The notes beneath the pieces are model-generated. The model was not told the DNA's origin, searched no databases, and worked only from the letters and a program-made list of their open reading frames with translations. Positions 34,226-41,681 of a stretch of 56,258 nt of DNA are shown piece by piece. This DNA is from Pseudoflavonifractor phocaeensis (GTDB taxonomy: Bacteria; Bacillota; Clostridia; Oscillospirales; Oscillospiraceae): NCBI RefSeq assembly GCF_016901735.1, contig NZ_JACLZC010000012.1, forward strand, positions 1 through 56,258, given 5' to 3'. Within the stretch, counting starts at the first letter, position 1; the number at the start of each line of letters is the position of its first letter. The translations under genes and the position numbers were made by a program.

Positions 34226-34825
34226 ATGAGTCGAATTGTTGATGAACCCTATTTCACCCACATTGCCTACAGCGCCTTCACCACTGGCATCCAGGTAAAA
34301 TGCCCCAAATGCCATGGCACGGGTGTGGTGACAGCGGACGATGACAACGCTTATTTCCGCTGCCTAAGCTGCGGCCATCAGGAGACACGCGACCGGACGA
34401 TCTACCGCTATGATGTCCATAACCAGTGCAAAAACTGCGGCAGGTACTATCGGGTGGATATTGAAGACGAGGCAAAGCAGCGGTTTCCCGTCCTCCATGT
34501 GGCCTGTCCCTATTGCGGGGCAACCATGCCGGGCGCGGTACACAAAACGGCGGAGGCTTTCTCCTATGGCGCGGAGATTCAGGGCGGCAAGGACCCCTGG
34601 TTCGGCCTGGAACTGTGGTTTTTGACCTCATTCCAGGGTAAACCAGTCTGGGCCCTAAACCGGGAACACCTTGCCTATCTGATCGACTATCTCAGCGCCG
34701 ACCTGCGGGAAAAGCCATCGGGTAGCCAGAAAAAGACTCAGGCCGACCATCTTCCCACCTTCATGAAAACCGCAAAGAACCGGGAGCGGATCGTGAAGCT
34801 GCTGAAGAAACTACAGGAGGGATGA
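34226..34825 (+). CDS. Double zinc-ribbon protein
   Basis: A 199-aa protein with two C4 ribbons: C26/C29 with C46/C49, and CKNC with CPYC between about 75 and 100. The C-terminal 90 residues (FGLELWFLTSF, NREHLAYLIDYLSADLREKP, FMKTAKNRERIVKLL) form a helical domain I recall from clostridial proteins that are sometimes labelled PriA-like because of the ribbon only; helicase motifs are absent, so that label should not be used. AAAGGAG is 11 nt before the ATG. The stop is 2 nt before the next start. Confidence 0.68.
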   Translation: MSRIVDEPYFTHIAYSAFTTGIQVKCPKCHGTGVVTADDDNAYFRCLSCGHQETRDRTIYRYDVHNQCKNCGRYYRVDIEDEAKQRFPVLHVACPYCGATMPGAVHKTAEAFSYGAEIQGGKDPWFGLELWFLTSFQGKPVWALNREHLAYLIDYLSADLREKPSGSQKKTQADHLPTFMKTAKNRERIVKLLKKLQEG

Positions 34826-34827
34826 GG

Positions 34828-35070
34828 ATGGATCAGAATGTCCTTTATCGTGGTCAGCGTCTTACCCTGACGCGGTTTTGGGCGACGGGAGAGCCTTGCC
34901 TGTGGATCACCGATCCTCAACAGATCGGGATGCCCAAAATGGAGTTTGTGGGAGGCCACCCGGACGAATACTGCATTTTTCTGAAAAATCTGACGGAATC
35001 AGAGCTGACACAGATCACATCCCTGGACGGCGCTCCGCTGGATGTAAAAGAAGAACTAAGCGATATCTGA
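34828..35070 (+). CDS. Small hypothetical protein
   Basis: An 80-aa mostly beta protein without a recognised family. AGGAGG 7 nt upstream supports the ATG at 34828 over the overlapping one at 34822. It sits directly before the NADAR gene and could be its partner, but nothing in the sequence proves that. Confidence 0.6.
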   Translation: MDQNVLYRGQRLTLTRFWATGEPCLWITDPQQIGMPKMEFVGGHPDEYCIFLKNLTESELTQITSLDGAPLDVKEELSDI

Positions 35071-35088
35071 CAGGAAAGGACAAGCCCT

Positions 35089-35958
35089 ATGGCACTGCAA
35101 GACAAGAACATCATGCCTCCCCCTTGGCTGGCTCACCGGGAGATTGAGCGATACTCCATTGGCTGGCGCATGGGCTATGGGGAGGATTACATAGACCGGT
35201 TTGGCACATGGCTGGACACCCTCTCCCCGGAGGAGCGGACGGAATACCGCACCCTCTTTCCCGAGCCGGTGACCTGGAAGGGCTGGTGGGACGGCGAGGA
35301 CAGCGACGAGATGCTGGTACACGGTGACTTCTTAGTGGAGGCATGGCAGCCGGAGGGCCGGCCCAAGTACACCCGCCAGTGGCTCCAGCAGGAGTTTGCT
35401 GCCAAGCGGCAGCGGGAATTCTGCCTGTTCTGGGGGCACTCCCCTGCCCCTGACGGCAGCATCACAAAAAGTTGCCTCAGCCAGTGGTGGATGGAGGACT
35501 TCTATACGACGGCTGACTCCTACCTCTGCATGGAGCAGTATATGATGGCTGCTAAGGCCGAGCTGTTCGGCGACAAAGAGATCCGGGACCAGATTTTGAA
35601 ATGCAGCGACCAAAAGCAGATCAAGTCTCTTGGCCGCAAGGTGCGGGGCTTTGACCAGAAGGTATGGGACAAGTTCAAGTACGCCATTGTGCTGCTTGGC
35701 AACTGGCACAAATTTAGCCAGAACCGCGAACTGCGGGAGTTTCTCCTTTCCACCGGGGACAGCGTGCTGGTGGAGGCCAGCCCCTACGATGCCATCTGGG
35801 GCATCCGCCTCGCGGCCAGTTCGCCGGAGGCCCAGGACCCCATGAAGTGGCGTGGACAAAACCTGCTGGGCTTTGCGCTGATGGAGGTGCGGGACGAGCT
35901 GCGCAGAGTGACACAGAATGAAATGCTTTGCGATTGGAGTATGGTATGGCAACAATGA
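35089..35958 (+). CDS. NADAR-family (YbiA-like) N-glycosidase
   Basis: A 289-aa protein. Residues about 108-275 carry the NADAR/YbiA signature: CLFWGH, LSQWW...F, YLCMEQYMMAAKAELFGD (Glu149 the likely catalytic acid), GNWHKFSQN, ASPYDAIWGI and GQNLLGFALMEVRDEL. NADAR enzymes remove ADP-ribose adducts, including those placed on DNA guanine by DarT-type toxins, and are known as antitoxins. The first 105 residues are an extra Trp-rich domain of unknown role. Here it would be an enzymatic rather than a binding form of immunity. GGAAAGGA precedes the ATG; the gene overlaps the next by 13 nt. Confidence 0.88.
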   Translation: MALQDKNIMPPPWLAHREIERYSIGWRMGYGEDYIDRFGTWLDTLSPEERTEYRTLFPEPVTWKGWWDGEDSDEMLVHGDFLVEAWQPEGRPKYTRQWLQQEFAAKRQREFCLFWGHSPAPDGSITKSCLSQWWMEDFYTTADSYLCMEQYMMAAKAELFGDKEIRDQILKCSDQKQIKSLGRKVRGFDQKVWDKFKYAIVLLGNWHKFSQNRELREFLLSTGDSVLVEASPYDAIWGIRLAASSPEAQDPMKWRGQNLLGFALMEVRDELRRVTQNEMLCDWSMVWQQ

Positions 35959-36404
35959 AACTCTATGAACTGGTCAACCACTACCATATCGGCACGGAAC
36001 TGACCTGTGCCGAGGCGATGTTCATGGCCTGCAATGAATATTACCATCTGAATTTGTCCGAGGAGACCCGGAAAATGTTCTCCGTCATGGGCCTTGGGAT
36101 GCAGACCGAGCACTCCTGCTGCGGCGCTTTCACCGTGGCGGTGGGGATCATTGGGCTGATGACCGCAAAAGAAGGTCAGACGGATGTGAGCAACATGGAA
36201 GGCTATGGGATGATTGCTGAATTGACGGACTTCATGCTGGGCTTCTATGGAACGCTCCACTGCGTCGAGCTGCAAAAGCTGGAGATCGTGGGGGTTGAGA
36301 ATCCCTGCCACGCCATTGTGGAGGCGCTGGCCAAAAAGCTGGAGGAACTGCTGGCGGGGCAAAGGATCTTCCGCCCGGTAAACGGAGGACAACTGGGCTG
36401 CTGA
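35946..36404 (+). CDS. C_GCAxxG_C_C-like family protein
   Basis: A 152-aa helical protein. LTCAEAMFMACNEYY near residues 17-31, a Met/Gly stretch (SVMGLGMQTEHSCCGAFTVAVGIIGL) around 47-71 and another Cys in the HCVEL segment follow the conserved-cysteine family pattern named C_GCAxxG_C_C. Such proteins are thought to bind metal or redox groups; the function is unproven. GGAG lies 7 nt before the ATG at 35946, inside the 3' end of the NADAR gene, so the two are translationally coupled. Confidence 0.68.
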   Translation: MATMKLYELVNHYHIGTELTCAEAMFMACNEYYHLNLSEETRKMFSVMGLGMQTEHSCCGAFTVAVGIIGLMTAKEGQTDVSNMEGYGMIAELTDFMLGFYGTLHCVELQKLEIVGVENPCHAIVEALAKKLEELLAGQRIFRPVNGGQLGC

Positions 36405-36427
36405 TGTGCCGGAGAGCGAGGGATTAC

Positions 36428-36868
36428 ATGAAAGACTTTTCCCAATACGGAAACAGACCGGATGACCAGTGGGAGATGCTGCCCTGGATACCCGATCCGC
36501 GTCCGCCCTTCAAAATCTGGGTGAAGCCGGAGCAGATCGCGCCATTCTTTCTCATTCCCCACCATCCCTATGCCATCTCCCTTCTGCTGAAAGTCAACGA
36601 CGGATTCCGGGTAGAAGAATTCTGCCGGCTGGGGCTGGCCGGCAGCAGCGGAGACTGGGAACGGCTGGTCCGGGGTGTGATCCGGGAGTTCGAGGAAGGC
36701 AACAGCGGTGAGGATCTGTTTCACTTCGACTCCGACGAGGATGTGTTCTGCGTCTATTCCCAATACATCGACGATCTGATGATGCTGGCCAAAATGATCC
36801 GGGCGGCCTGTGCCGATGAAAAAACGATGGGGATGTATCTGAACATGAGCGAGGCAGCGAAAGCATGA
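36428..36868 (+). CDS. Imm51-family immunity protein
   Basis: A 146-aa protein. From residue 45 the Imm51 pattern is readable: AISLLLKVNDGFRVEEFC, GSSGDWERLVRGVIREF, LFHFDSDEDVFCVYS, DLMMLAKMIRAACAD and a last helix. Imm51 proteins bind and neutralise toxins of contact-dependent systems in the cytoplasm. The ATG at 36428 follows GCGAGGGA. Its stop overlaps the next ATG by 4 nt. Confidence 0.82.
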   Translation: MKDFSQYGNRPDDQWEMLPWIPDPRPPFKIWVKPEQIAPFFLIPHHPYAISLLLKVNDGFRVEEFCRLGLAGSSGDWERLVRGVIREFEEGNSGEDLFHFDSDEDVFCVYSQYIDDLMMLAKMIRAACADEKTMGMYLNMSEAAKA

Positions 36869-37128
36869 AAGAGTTGACCACTCAAACAGGGATTATCGTA
36901 AAATGCAGTAAAACGGCCATTGAATTTTTCCAAAATGCTCAGTCAGTGGATTCCTTTTCTGTGCTGGAGATCCCAGAGGAATTCCAAGGTATAGCGGTTG
37001 AGTTTTATGATTTGATTATGGAAAATGATCATCTTGCGGCCTTGCTGGGCTGTCGCGGCAATTATGATATTGCGGTACAGATCGATGAGGTAACCGGCAC
37101 CATGACGGGGTGGCATTGGTTCAAATGA
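36865..37128 (+). CDS. Small hypothetical protein
   Basis: An 87-aa acidic alpha/beta protein with no recognised family. It overlaps the Imm51 gene by ATGA, so it is translated with it. It is somewhat more AT-rich than its neighbours. The small size and position are those of an immunity protein, which is only inference. Confidence 0.6.
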   Translation: MKELTTQTGIIVKCSKTAIEFFQNAQSVDSFSVLEIPEEFQGIAVEFYDLIMENDHLAALLGCRGNYDIAVQIDEVTGTMTGWHWFK

Positions 37129-37138
37129 GGGAAATGGA

Positions 37139-37438
37139 ATGATCGAGTACATCAAGCTCTTTTGGGAGGGCGCACCGGAGGGTGAACCAGCGGTCATCCT
37201 CTATGAAGTGGATACCGAAAATGAGCGGCTGGCCCTCCGCTCCATTGACATCTCTGCGGATGGCCGCACCCGTAACATCCCTGACCTTTACGACGGTGCC
37301 ATTGAGATTACGCCGATCCCCACCGTGGAGGAATTGAACGCCCATGTCTGGGGCGAGGAGTTCCACGCCTGTGTAATAGAGAAAGCAGAATTTGAGGCCA
37401 TCTGGGAAACTCACACCTATGATGGAGCGTTAAAGTAA
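37139..37438 (+). CDS. DUF6881-like protein
   Basis: A 99-aa protein that follows the DUF6881 layout: MIEYIKLFWEG at the start, a YEVD strand, a strand pair (RSIDISADGRT), PIPTVEELNAHVWGEEF, then KAEFEAIWET at the end. Members are small, of unknown activity, and widespread near toxin genes. The SD is weak (GAGGGAAATGG). Confidence 0.7.
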   Translation: MIEYIKLFWEGAPEGEPAVILYEVDTENERLALRSIDISADGRTRNIPDLYDGAIEITPIPTVEELNAHVWGEEFHACVIEKAEFEAIWETHTYDGALK

Positions 37439-37453
37439 CCAGGAGGAATCCCA

Positions 37454-38404
37454 ATGAACAAATCCTTAAAAGCCAAAAATTTGCCGTTGTTCTCTATCAT
37501 TGACCTGGACCAGCTGCGCCGGGAAAACCATCTGGAGGGCACAGAAGTGACAGATTTTTTCACGGCAAGGGATGGAAAAGTCTATCTTCTCATGGAACAG
37601 CCGTCCGAAACACAGAGTAAGGACTGGCTCAGCACTCCTTCCACCTATACCGCAGTGGAAATCCAGCTGGATTGGGCGGAACAGCGGGTGCTGGAAACGA
37701 CGCTGTTTCCTCTTGGCCTCTTGAAGTTCCAGTTCCATTATTTGCGGCCCGCAGGTGACCACTTCCTCCTGCTGGGGGCAAGATGCGCCTATCGAGAAAA
37801 CGGCCCCGACCAGAACGCCTGGATCGTCAGCCGGGACGGAGCTGTGCTGTCCCGTTTCTGCCTGGGGGATGGCATTCAAGACTGTGTGGTAAAAAAAGAT
37901 GGCACCATCATTACCAGCTACTTTGACGAAGGTGTATTTGGTAATTACGGTTGGGATGAACCTCTGGGCGCTTGCGGCCTGATTGCATGGACATCGGGGG
38001 GAACTCCTCTCTGGAAAAATGAGAAGTATTCCATCTATGACTGCTATGCCATCAGCCTGGACGAAGAAGAAAACCTGTGGTTTTATTATTACGATGAATT
38101 CCGGCTGGTGCGGACGAACTTCAAAGAGGACTTTGTGTTTGAACTGCCAATCGAAGGAAGCGGAGCTTTTTCTGTTGCCCCGGCCGGCAATGCCTTCCTG
38201 TTTCAAGGCGGATACCAGCAACGGGACAAATTCTACTTCCTTACCGCTCATGGTGATCGCCTTGGGCAAAAACAGGAGGCTATTCCCACCTGTGACGGGA
38301 ACAAGGTCGCTGTGGAGCAGTGCAGCCTGCTTCGCAGCCAGATGCTGTTCCTCGGAAAAAACGGTGTTCTCTATGGCGGGGTACTTGGTAAAAGCGAGGA
38401 ATGA
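37454..38404 (+). CDS. Beta-propeller-like protein
   Basis: A 316-aa beta-rich protein. Repeating strand blocks with a Trp or Tyr near an Asp-Gly turn (ARDGKVYLL, SRDGAVLSRF, KKDGTIITSYF, LDEEENLWFYYY, APAGNAFLF, GKNGVLYGG) come about every 45-60 residues, as in six- or seven-bladed propellers. Propellers are usually binding platforms. No signal peptide is present, so it is cytoplasmic. AGGAGG precedes the ATG. Another propeller-type protein lies at 47614. Confidence 0.68.
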   Translation: MNKSLKAKNLPLFSIIDLDQLRRENHLEGTEVTDFFTARDGKVYLLMEQPSETQSKDWLSTPSTYTAVEIQLDWAEQRVLETTLFPLGLLKFQFHYLRPAGDHFLLLGARCAYRENGPDQNAWIVSRDGAVLSRFCLGDGIQDCVVKKDGTIITSYFDEGVFGNYGWDEPLGACGLIAWTSGGTPLWKNEKYSIYDCYAISLDEEENLWFYYYDEFRLVRTNFKEDFVFELPIEGSGAFSVAPAGNAFLFQGGYQQRDKFYFLTAHGDRLGQKQEAIPTCDGNKVAVEQCSLLRSQMLFLGKNGVLYGGVLGKSEE

Positions 38405-38406
38405 CA

Positions 38407-39096
38407 ATGGTTGAGATCAATCGTGTCTGGCTCAATGTGGATACAGACACCAACAAAATCACACTATTCAGCCGTCCCCGTGTATCCATCCGTGTGGATG
38501 AGTACATTTGGAGTTTGATCGAAGAACATATCGTGAAGCCCCATAAGCTCATGCGCAGCGAAAAGCACAAGTATCTGCTGAAAATTGCCTTTGGCCGATT
38601 TGATTCGGTGCGGCACCGATATTATCCGCTTTCCCCGTACAACGGGACGCTTCGGGAAGGCGTCAAGCCGGACAGCGCAAACGGATGGTATCCCCGTGAG
38701 GACTTTGCAGGTTCTGAGGAACGCACCACCTGGTTCTCTCCCGATAAAATCTGGACAAACTGCGGCAACAAGGTTCTGGATGTGAATGTTGATGCCGCCA
38801 ATGTGAGCGAGAGCATCACCCCCAGAGAATACGCAGACTTGCTGTTTGATGGGATTGGGGCAGCACTGGTGTTTAACTTCAAAAGGCTCAAACGCGAGGA
38901 GTTTGATGGGCTGAAACCCAAGATTGACTGGAGCATGGTGGAAAGTTTTCCCTTTCCCGCACCCTTTGAGGAGCAACAGTACATTGGGGACGAGGGCAAA
39001 ATTCATGTGTATTCCTGGGATGGCCGGCAGGAAACGAACCTTGTAGGCCCTTATTCTGTGCGGGATTTATATCTGGACCATTTCGGAAAATTGTGA
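38407..39096 (+). CDS. Hypothetical protein
   Basis: A 229-aa alpha/beta protein of unknown family with an N-terminal beta-rich part (VWLNVDTDTNKITLFSR) and a C-terminal helix-rich part. The ATG at 38407 fits GCGAGGA better; an ATG at 38401 overlaps the previous stop (ATGA). No function is proposed. Confidence 0.6.
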   Translation: MVEINRVWLNVDTDTNKITLFSRPRVSIRVDEYIWSLIEEHIVKPHKLMRSEKHKYLLKIAFGRFDSVRHRYYPLSPYNGTLREGVKPDSANGWYPREDFAGSEERTTWFSPDKIWTNCGNKVLDVNVDAANVSESITPREYADLLFDGIGAALVFNFKRLKREEFDGLKPKIDWSMVESFPFPAPFEEQQYIGDEGKIHVYSWDGRQETNLVGPYSVRDLYLDHFGKL

Positions 39097-39105
39097 GGTG
39101 AGCAC

Positions 39106-39771
39106 ATGGCAAAGGGCATTCGTGAACGCCTGCTGGAGCAGGCAATAAAGTTCCATCAATGGCAGGAAGCCACTTATCCCGGCAAAACCAGCGAGGAGCT
39201 CGGCGGTGAGTGGGAAGTCGATTATCCATACTGGAATGACACTTACAGTGCCTTTTGCCATGTGTTGACCCAAATGGATGCAGAAACGGCAGACAGCGTT
39301 CTACTGGATGAAATGGTCTATCTGATCGCCAGGGACAACGAAGCGGAGGGGTTTATACAGGAGACCACTTCCCATCCCCAATGGTTCGAGCGCCTCTGCC
39401 TCAGGGCCGCAGCCTCCAATGAGAGTGAGGCCAAGTGGCAGTTTGCCGCTTATCTGCCAGAATGTCCGTGCAGCCAGGAAGTCAAAGACATGATCCTGGA
39501 CTTCGCAAAGGACCCCAATGAATATGTGAGCCGGCGGGCGCTTTTGGCGATGCCCGCTCTGCGTCCTGACTGTGTGGAACAGTTCGCTCCGCTGTTCTGG
39601 GAGCGGAACTGTTATTCCCTCGAATTACAGGAATACCAGCGGATCGCGGTTCTGGTCTCGCTGGATGCCATCCATTCCGGCCTGCTTCCACAATACTTGG
39701 AGCAGGCCAAGCAGGATGGCCGGCGCTATCTGCTGGAACACGCAGAAAGGATCGAAGGAGGACTACTGTGA
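39106..39771 (+). CDS. HEAT-like repeat protein
   Basis: A 221-aa helical protein with HEAT-like paired helices: WFERLCLRAAASNESEAKW, VKDMILDFAKDPNEYVSRRAL, YQRIAVLVSLDAIHSG. This small solenoid is similar in kind to the proteins at 22301 and 50054. GTGAGG is the SD. It overlaps the next gene, which starts with GTG. Confidence 0.65.
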   Translation: MAKGIRERLLEQAIKFHQWQEATYPGKTSEELGGEWEVDYPYWNDTYSAFCHVLTQMDAETADSVLLDEMVYLIARDNEAEGFIQETTSHPQWFERLCLRAAASNESEAKWQFAAYLPECPCSQEVKDMILDFAKDPNEYVSRRALLAMPALRPDCVEQFAPLFWERNCYSLELQEYQRIAVLVSLDAIHSGLLPQYLEQAKQDGRRYLLEHAERIEGGLL

Positions 39772-40742
39772 ACGAAAATTTATTCCGCACCCAATTCGAT
39801 CAACTGGAAACCACCGAGAAACAGGCGCTGATGGAAAGCCTTGCTGCTCGGTATAATATAACTTTTCTCGGTCTACATACCTTTGACCGCTGGGGCCAGA
39901 GCAGCACCATCGGCATATTCGAGAAAGATGGCCGGGAGTATGTCTTCGTTCCCGGCGATACCGTCACCCTGGGCTGGGAACGGTTCGCCGTAGGGCTCAG
40001 TCAGGACAGCCGAGAGGAACTGGACGATCTGTTTCAGGAATGGGAGATGGAACAGGACTCAGAGGAAATGATCCGGGAAAGCACGGCTCCCGTTCGGCAG
40101 GCAACTATTGGCCCTATGCTGGTGGGCCGGGAGCTGGAGGAACTGTGCTGGGAGCCGGTCACAATGGACGATCCCAGGCTGATCGCCCACCCTGACTGGC
40201 TGAAGAAGTTCCGGGAGTTTGCCTGGAGTGACCTTGACAGCCTTACTATGCACCAGTCGGCCCGCATTGAGCGGACGGAAAAGGGCTTTCAGATCTGCAT
40301 CTATAACCGCACAGACTACGATGCGCTTCTTGCCGGGCTGGAAAAGCAGGGACTTTCGCTGCCTACGGCGGACGAGTGGGCCTATCTGTGCGGCGGCGGG
40401 TGCCGCACCCTGTTCCCCTGGGGGGATGGAATGGACTACTCCATGCATCTGCACTGGTTCGAGGATATGGAGGAGGACGAGGATCGGCCCTACGACATGG
40501 AGGAGCCCAACTTCTTCGGCCTGTCCATCGCCTATGACCCCTATATGCGTGAGATCGTGAAGGCCGAACAGTTTACCACCTGCGGCGGCGACGGCGGGTG
40601 CAACATCTGCGGAGGACTTGGAATCTTCCTCGGTTTCCTGCCCTGTTCGCCCCACCGCAAGCCGGAAGTGCAGGAGGACAAGGAACTGAACGGCGACTAT
40701 GACTTCTACCGGCCTATTATCCGGGTGGATACGGACTGTTAG
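39768..40742 (+). CDS. SUMF1/FGE-sulfatase-fold-like protein
   Basis: A 324-aa protein starting with GTG after AAGGAGG, overlapping the previous stop by 4 nt. Residues about 195-300 include GLSLPTADEWAYLCGGG followed by LFPWGDG and CGGDGGCNICGGLG, a layout that recalls the formylglycine-generating-enzyme/C-type-lectin fold (LPTEAEWEYAARGG...YPWGD). The catalytic cysteines of real FGE are not clearly present, so enzyme activity is doubtful. The first 190 residues are an unassigned helical domain. The lectin-like fold may be used for diversified binding. Confidence 0.62.
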   Translation: MNENLFRTQFDQLETTEKQALMESLAARYNITFLGLHTFDRWGQSSTIGIFEKDGREYVFVPGDTVTLGWERFAVGLSQDSREELDDLFQEWEMEQDSEEMIRESTAPVRQATIGPMLVGRELEELCWEPVTMDDPRLIAHPDWLKKFREFAWSDLDSLTMHQSARIERTEKGFQICIYNRTDYDALLAGLEKQGLSLPTADEWAYLCGGGCRTLFPWGDGMDYSMHLHWFEDMEEDEDRPYDMEEPNFFGLSIAYDPYMREIVKAEQFTTCGGDGGCNICGGLGIFLGFLPCSPHRKPEVQEDKELNGDYDFYRPIIRVDTDC

Positions 40743-40821
40743 AAAGGAAACCTGGACACTCGGCTGTGAGACCGGTGTGGAACTTACTACTTACAGAAAA
40801 AAGGATAAAGGAGGCGTCAAT

Positions 40822-41670
40822 ATGGATGTCATCAAACTGCCCAAAAAATTCCGCATGGCCTGTTATGAGGTCATGGACGGCAAGGAAGGGGCCCTGGATG
40901 CCCTGGAGACCTTTGCCGATCAATACCCCCATCAGGTTGCGGCGGTCAAGGCTGAGGTCGCCTATTTCAACCTGGACTATGAAAAGGCGCTGGCTTTGGA
41001 TCTGACCATCCTTCCCTGGCTGGAGGAGTGGTATTACAGCAATGTGAGCGATGAACACATGACCGCCATGACGGTGGCCGCCATCCGGCTCCACCGGGAG
41101 CAGGAGCTGATGGAGGCGCTGACGAAGGAACAGGCGCGCATCCGTGCTGAGAACAGCCTCCCCCAGCGGGATCGGTTCTGTGACATTCTGATGGACTACC
41201 TCAAGCGGGGCGTTATGCCCTTTGCGGACAACGACAAGAACTACCCCTACCATGAACCGGAGGAACCTCAAACGAAGGAGCAGCTCTGGGCAAAGCTGGT
41301 GGAACAGAATAAAAAGCTCTCGCCAGACGATCCCGATGCCAGGCGGAAGCTCTATAACCACTGCTGTATGTTCGGAACCGCCAGGGATGCCGTAGATCTC
41401 TTTGAGGAGATTCAAGGCGTGCCCATGGCTGACTCCTCCTATCGGGACGCAATCGCCCGCTATCTCTATTTAGGCGAACGGGAGAAGGCGCTCCAGACAG
41501 CGGAGCGGTTGGCAACATCGCGGCTGTGGGCAGTTGCCGGGCCGACGCAGGTGCGTCCCATGTCCTTCTTTGAGGACCCGAACCTGCGGGAGTTTTTGCT
41601 GGAGCCGGAATCCCTCCGGCGCATCCGGGAGGCTGCCCTTATTGATAACGGAACTTTGACGCGCAAGTGA
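40822..41670 (+). CDS. TPR-like helical protein
   Basis: A 282-aa helical protein. Pairs of helices with Ala, Tyr and Leu at TPR-like positions are seen near residues 30-60 (ALDALETFADQYPHQVAAVKAEVAYFNLDYEKAL) and 205-235 (YRDAIARYLYLGEREKALQ). The 80-nt gap upstream is the largest so far in the operon and shows no terminator. AAAGGAGG precedes the ATG. Confidence 0.65.
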   Translation: MDVIKLPKKFRMACYEVMDGKEGALDALETFADQYPHQVAAVKAEVAYFNLDYEKALALDLTILPWLEEWYYSNVSDEHMTAMTVAAIRLHREQELMEALTKEQARIRAENSLPQRDRFCDILMDYLKRGVMPFADNDKNYPYHEPEEPQTKEQLWAKLVEQNKKLSPDDPDARRKLYNHCCMFGTARDAVDLFEEIQGVPMADSSYRDAIARYLYLGEREKALQTAERLATSRLWAVAGPTQVRPMSFFEDPNLREFLLEPESLRRIREAALIDNGTLTRK

Positions 41671-41681
41671 GGAGGATGGTC

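Noticed and set aside
34226..34825. PriA-type helicase label
   Set aside because: Only zinc ribbons are shared; no Walker or helicase motifs are present.
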